Below are positions 9,849 to 10,631 of a DNA stretch of 10,631 nucleotides, in pieces. Position 1 is the stretch's first letter. Each line of letters starts with the position of its first letter. The notes beneath the pieces are model-generated. The model did not search any database. It was not told where the DNA came from and was given only the letters and a program-made list of their open reading frames with translations. Source of the DNA: Daldinia sp. FL1419 (taxonomy: Eukaryota; Ascomycota; Sordariomycetes; Xylariales; Hypoxylaceae); NCBI GenBank assembly GCA_025201765.1, contig MU623763.1:1-10631 (forward strand), read 5' to 3'. A program made the position numbers and the translations under genes.

Positions 9849-9970
9849 ATGTTTCCAACTGGAGGTGGTTGTACAACAGCAGAAAACATTCAAAAATGCG
9901 GGGGATTTCTCTGGGAGCTGATTGGTTAGTTAGGATTATGGCGTAACTAATGAAATAAGAAAGATATAGA
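9849..9970 (-). other. Helitron 5' terminus with preserved subterminal sequence
   Basis: Read on the minus strand, the element starts TCTATATCTTTC at 9970 after a flanking A, close to the TC start typical of Helitrons. The next 100 or so bases have ordinary base composition, with intact CpA and TpG dinucleotides, unlike everything around them. A CCAAT sequence lies at 9925-9921 on the minus strand (plus strand ATTGG). Known: Rep recognises Helitron 5' ends to nick and start transfer; what sequence this Rep would bind is not known. The boundary rests on the A|TC rule, the sharp change to AT-rich flank just outside, and the pairing with a canonical 3' end 9.3 kb away. Confidence 0.75.
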
Positions 9971-10631
9971 TTAATAAATAATTATTTATATTTATTTTTT
10001 TATCTAATTAATTTATTCCCTTCTTTAAAATATAAATATTTTATGTTTTTTAATTTATATAATTTCTAATTTATTATAAATTAATTAAAATATAAAATAT
10101 ATTTTATAAAAATTATTAAAATTTTTATTTAATATAAACTTTATAATAAATTAAATATCTTTTTTAAAAAATTAAAATTTTAAAAAAATATAAAAAAGAA
10201 TTAAGAAATATATATTAAAAAATATATATCTTTTAGAAACCCCACTTTTTTTATAACTACTACCCAAATATCACACCCCCTATTACTTAATTAATATTAC
10301 TCTATTTTTTTATTTATTATAAAAATTTATAATATTTAATAATATATAATAATTAATATAAAATTATTAATTTTTAAAATTATAAAATTTTATATAATAA
10401 AAATAAATAATTAAAATATATTTTATAAAAATTATAAAAATTTAAATTTAATATAAATAAAATTTTAAAAATTATTTTTTATTTAATTAATTTAAATAAA
10501 AATATATTTAATTATAAATATCTTTTAAATTTTTAAATTTTATTATATTTTTTTTTCTTATAAATTTATTAATTAATTTATTAAATTTCATTAAATTTTA
10601 TTAAATTTTTATTAATTTTATATAATAATTT
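9971..10631. other. Right AT-rich flank, outside the Helitron
   Basis: Resumes directly after the Helitron 5' end with T9971. Strongly AT-rich with no coding signal. A C-richer patch at about 10238-10290 (ACCCCAC, ACACCCCCTATT) keeps several C residues with no matching G, a strand bias. It carries a third copy of the flank repeat near 10467-10496 and a direct repeat described separately. Confidence 0.5.
10094..10138 (+). repeat. 45-bp direct repeat in the right flank (partner at 10413-10457)
   Basis: The two copies, each beginning AAAATATATTTTATAAAAAT, match at 42 of 45 positions by eye and lie 319 bp apart. The differences are T/A, not transitions. The surrounding sequence is only loosely similar. 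It suggests the flank is itself repetitive DNA. Confidence 0.55.

Larger units (their letters stand above)
629..9970 (-). mobile_element. Helitron rolling-circle transposon, full length, mutated by RIP-like transitions
   Basis: A complete but inactive Helitron, read on the minus strand. Seen: the 5' end begins TCTATATCTTTC directly after an A (complement of T at 9971). The 3' end has a perfect 10-bp hairpin, a 9-base spacer and CTAG, followed by T (complement of A at 628). This matches the known Helitron rule of insertion between A and T without target-site duplication. Between the ends lies a decayed RepHel gene in the matching orientation, starting about 1.7 kb from the 5' end. The 9.3-kb length suits an autonomous element. 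Changes are overwhelmingly transitions that create TA-rich DNA and stop codons, as RIP does in ascomycete fungi. The exact 5' end is the less certain boundary: another TC lies 10 bases inside, but it follows T instead of A. Confidence 0.88.

Noticed and set aside
1..10631. Mitochondrial or other organelle DNA, suggested by the AT content
   Set aside because: No organelle gene, rRNA or tRNA is recognisable, and the content is a nuclear-type Helitron with transition-driven decay.
1..10631. LTR retrotransposon or LINE
   Set aside because: I found no reverse transcriptase, integrase or protease motif and no long terminal repeats; the flank repeats are too short.

Overview
The window is extremely AT-rich on both strands and contains no intact gene. 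It holds one large, dead mobile element: a Helitron (rolling-circle DNA transposon) lying on the minus strand, from its 5' end at 9970 to its 3' end at 629 (9,342 bp). Both termini fit the family rules. The 5' end reads A|TC. The 3' end is a 10-bp GC-rich hairpin, a 9-base A-rich spacer and CTAG|T, so the inferred empty site is a plain AT dinucleotide with no target duplication.

Inside the element, one minus-strand frame can be followed from about 8269 to 2609 (about 1,887 codons). It still reads as a Helitron Rep/helicase (RepHel) despite dozens of stop codons. Recognisable parts, in order, are a long N-terminal region, a Cys-to-Tyr damaged finger, the Helitron_like_N region, the HUH motif, the paired tyrosines and a Pif1-like helicase. 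I saw no frameshift where homology is clear. The damage is almost all transitions (G to A and C to T), the pattern expected from repeat-induced point mutation (RIP), so the host is most likely a filamentous ascomycete (Pezizomycotina) and this is an AT-rich, gene-poor compartment of its nuclear genome.

Layout on the plus strand: 1-628 is older AT-rich flank; 629-664 is the Helitron 3' terminus; 665-about 1500 is 3' subterminal DNA with one palindrome; about 1500-2502 is a possible second, heavily decayed reading frame of unknown function; 2609-8269 is the RepHel pseudogene (minus strand); 8270-8770 has nothing recognisable; 8771-about 9551 is a tandem array of units about 140 bp long (five units plus a partial); 9546-9848 is AT-rich with a small GC island; 9849-9970 is the Helitron 5' terminus; 9971-10631 is AT-rich flank with its own short repeats.

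Three things stand out. The two termini kept normal base composition while everything around them decayed. The strand bias of the mutations flips in blocks, and the flips can be read in which amino acids were lost. An undescribed reading frame may lie downstream of RepHel. All family assignments come from reading translated motifs by eye; no database search was run.
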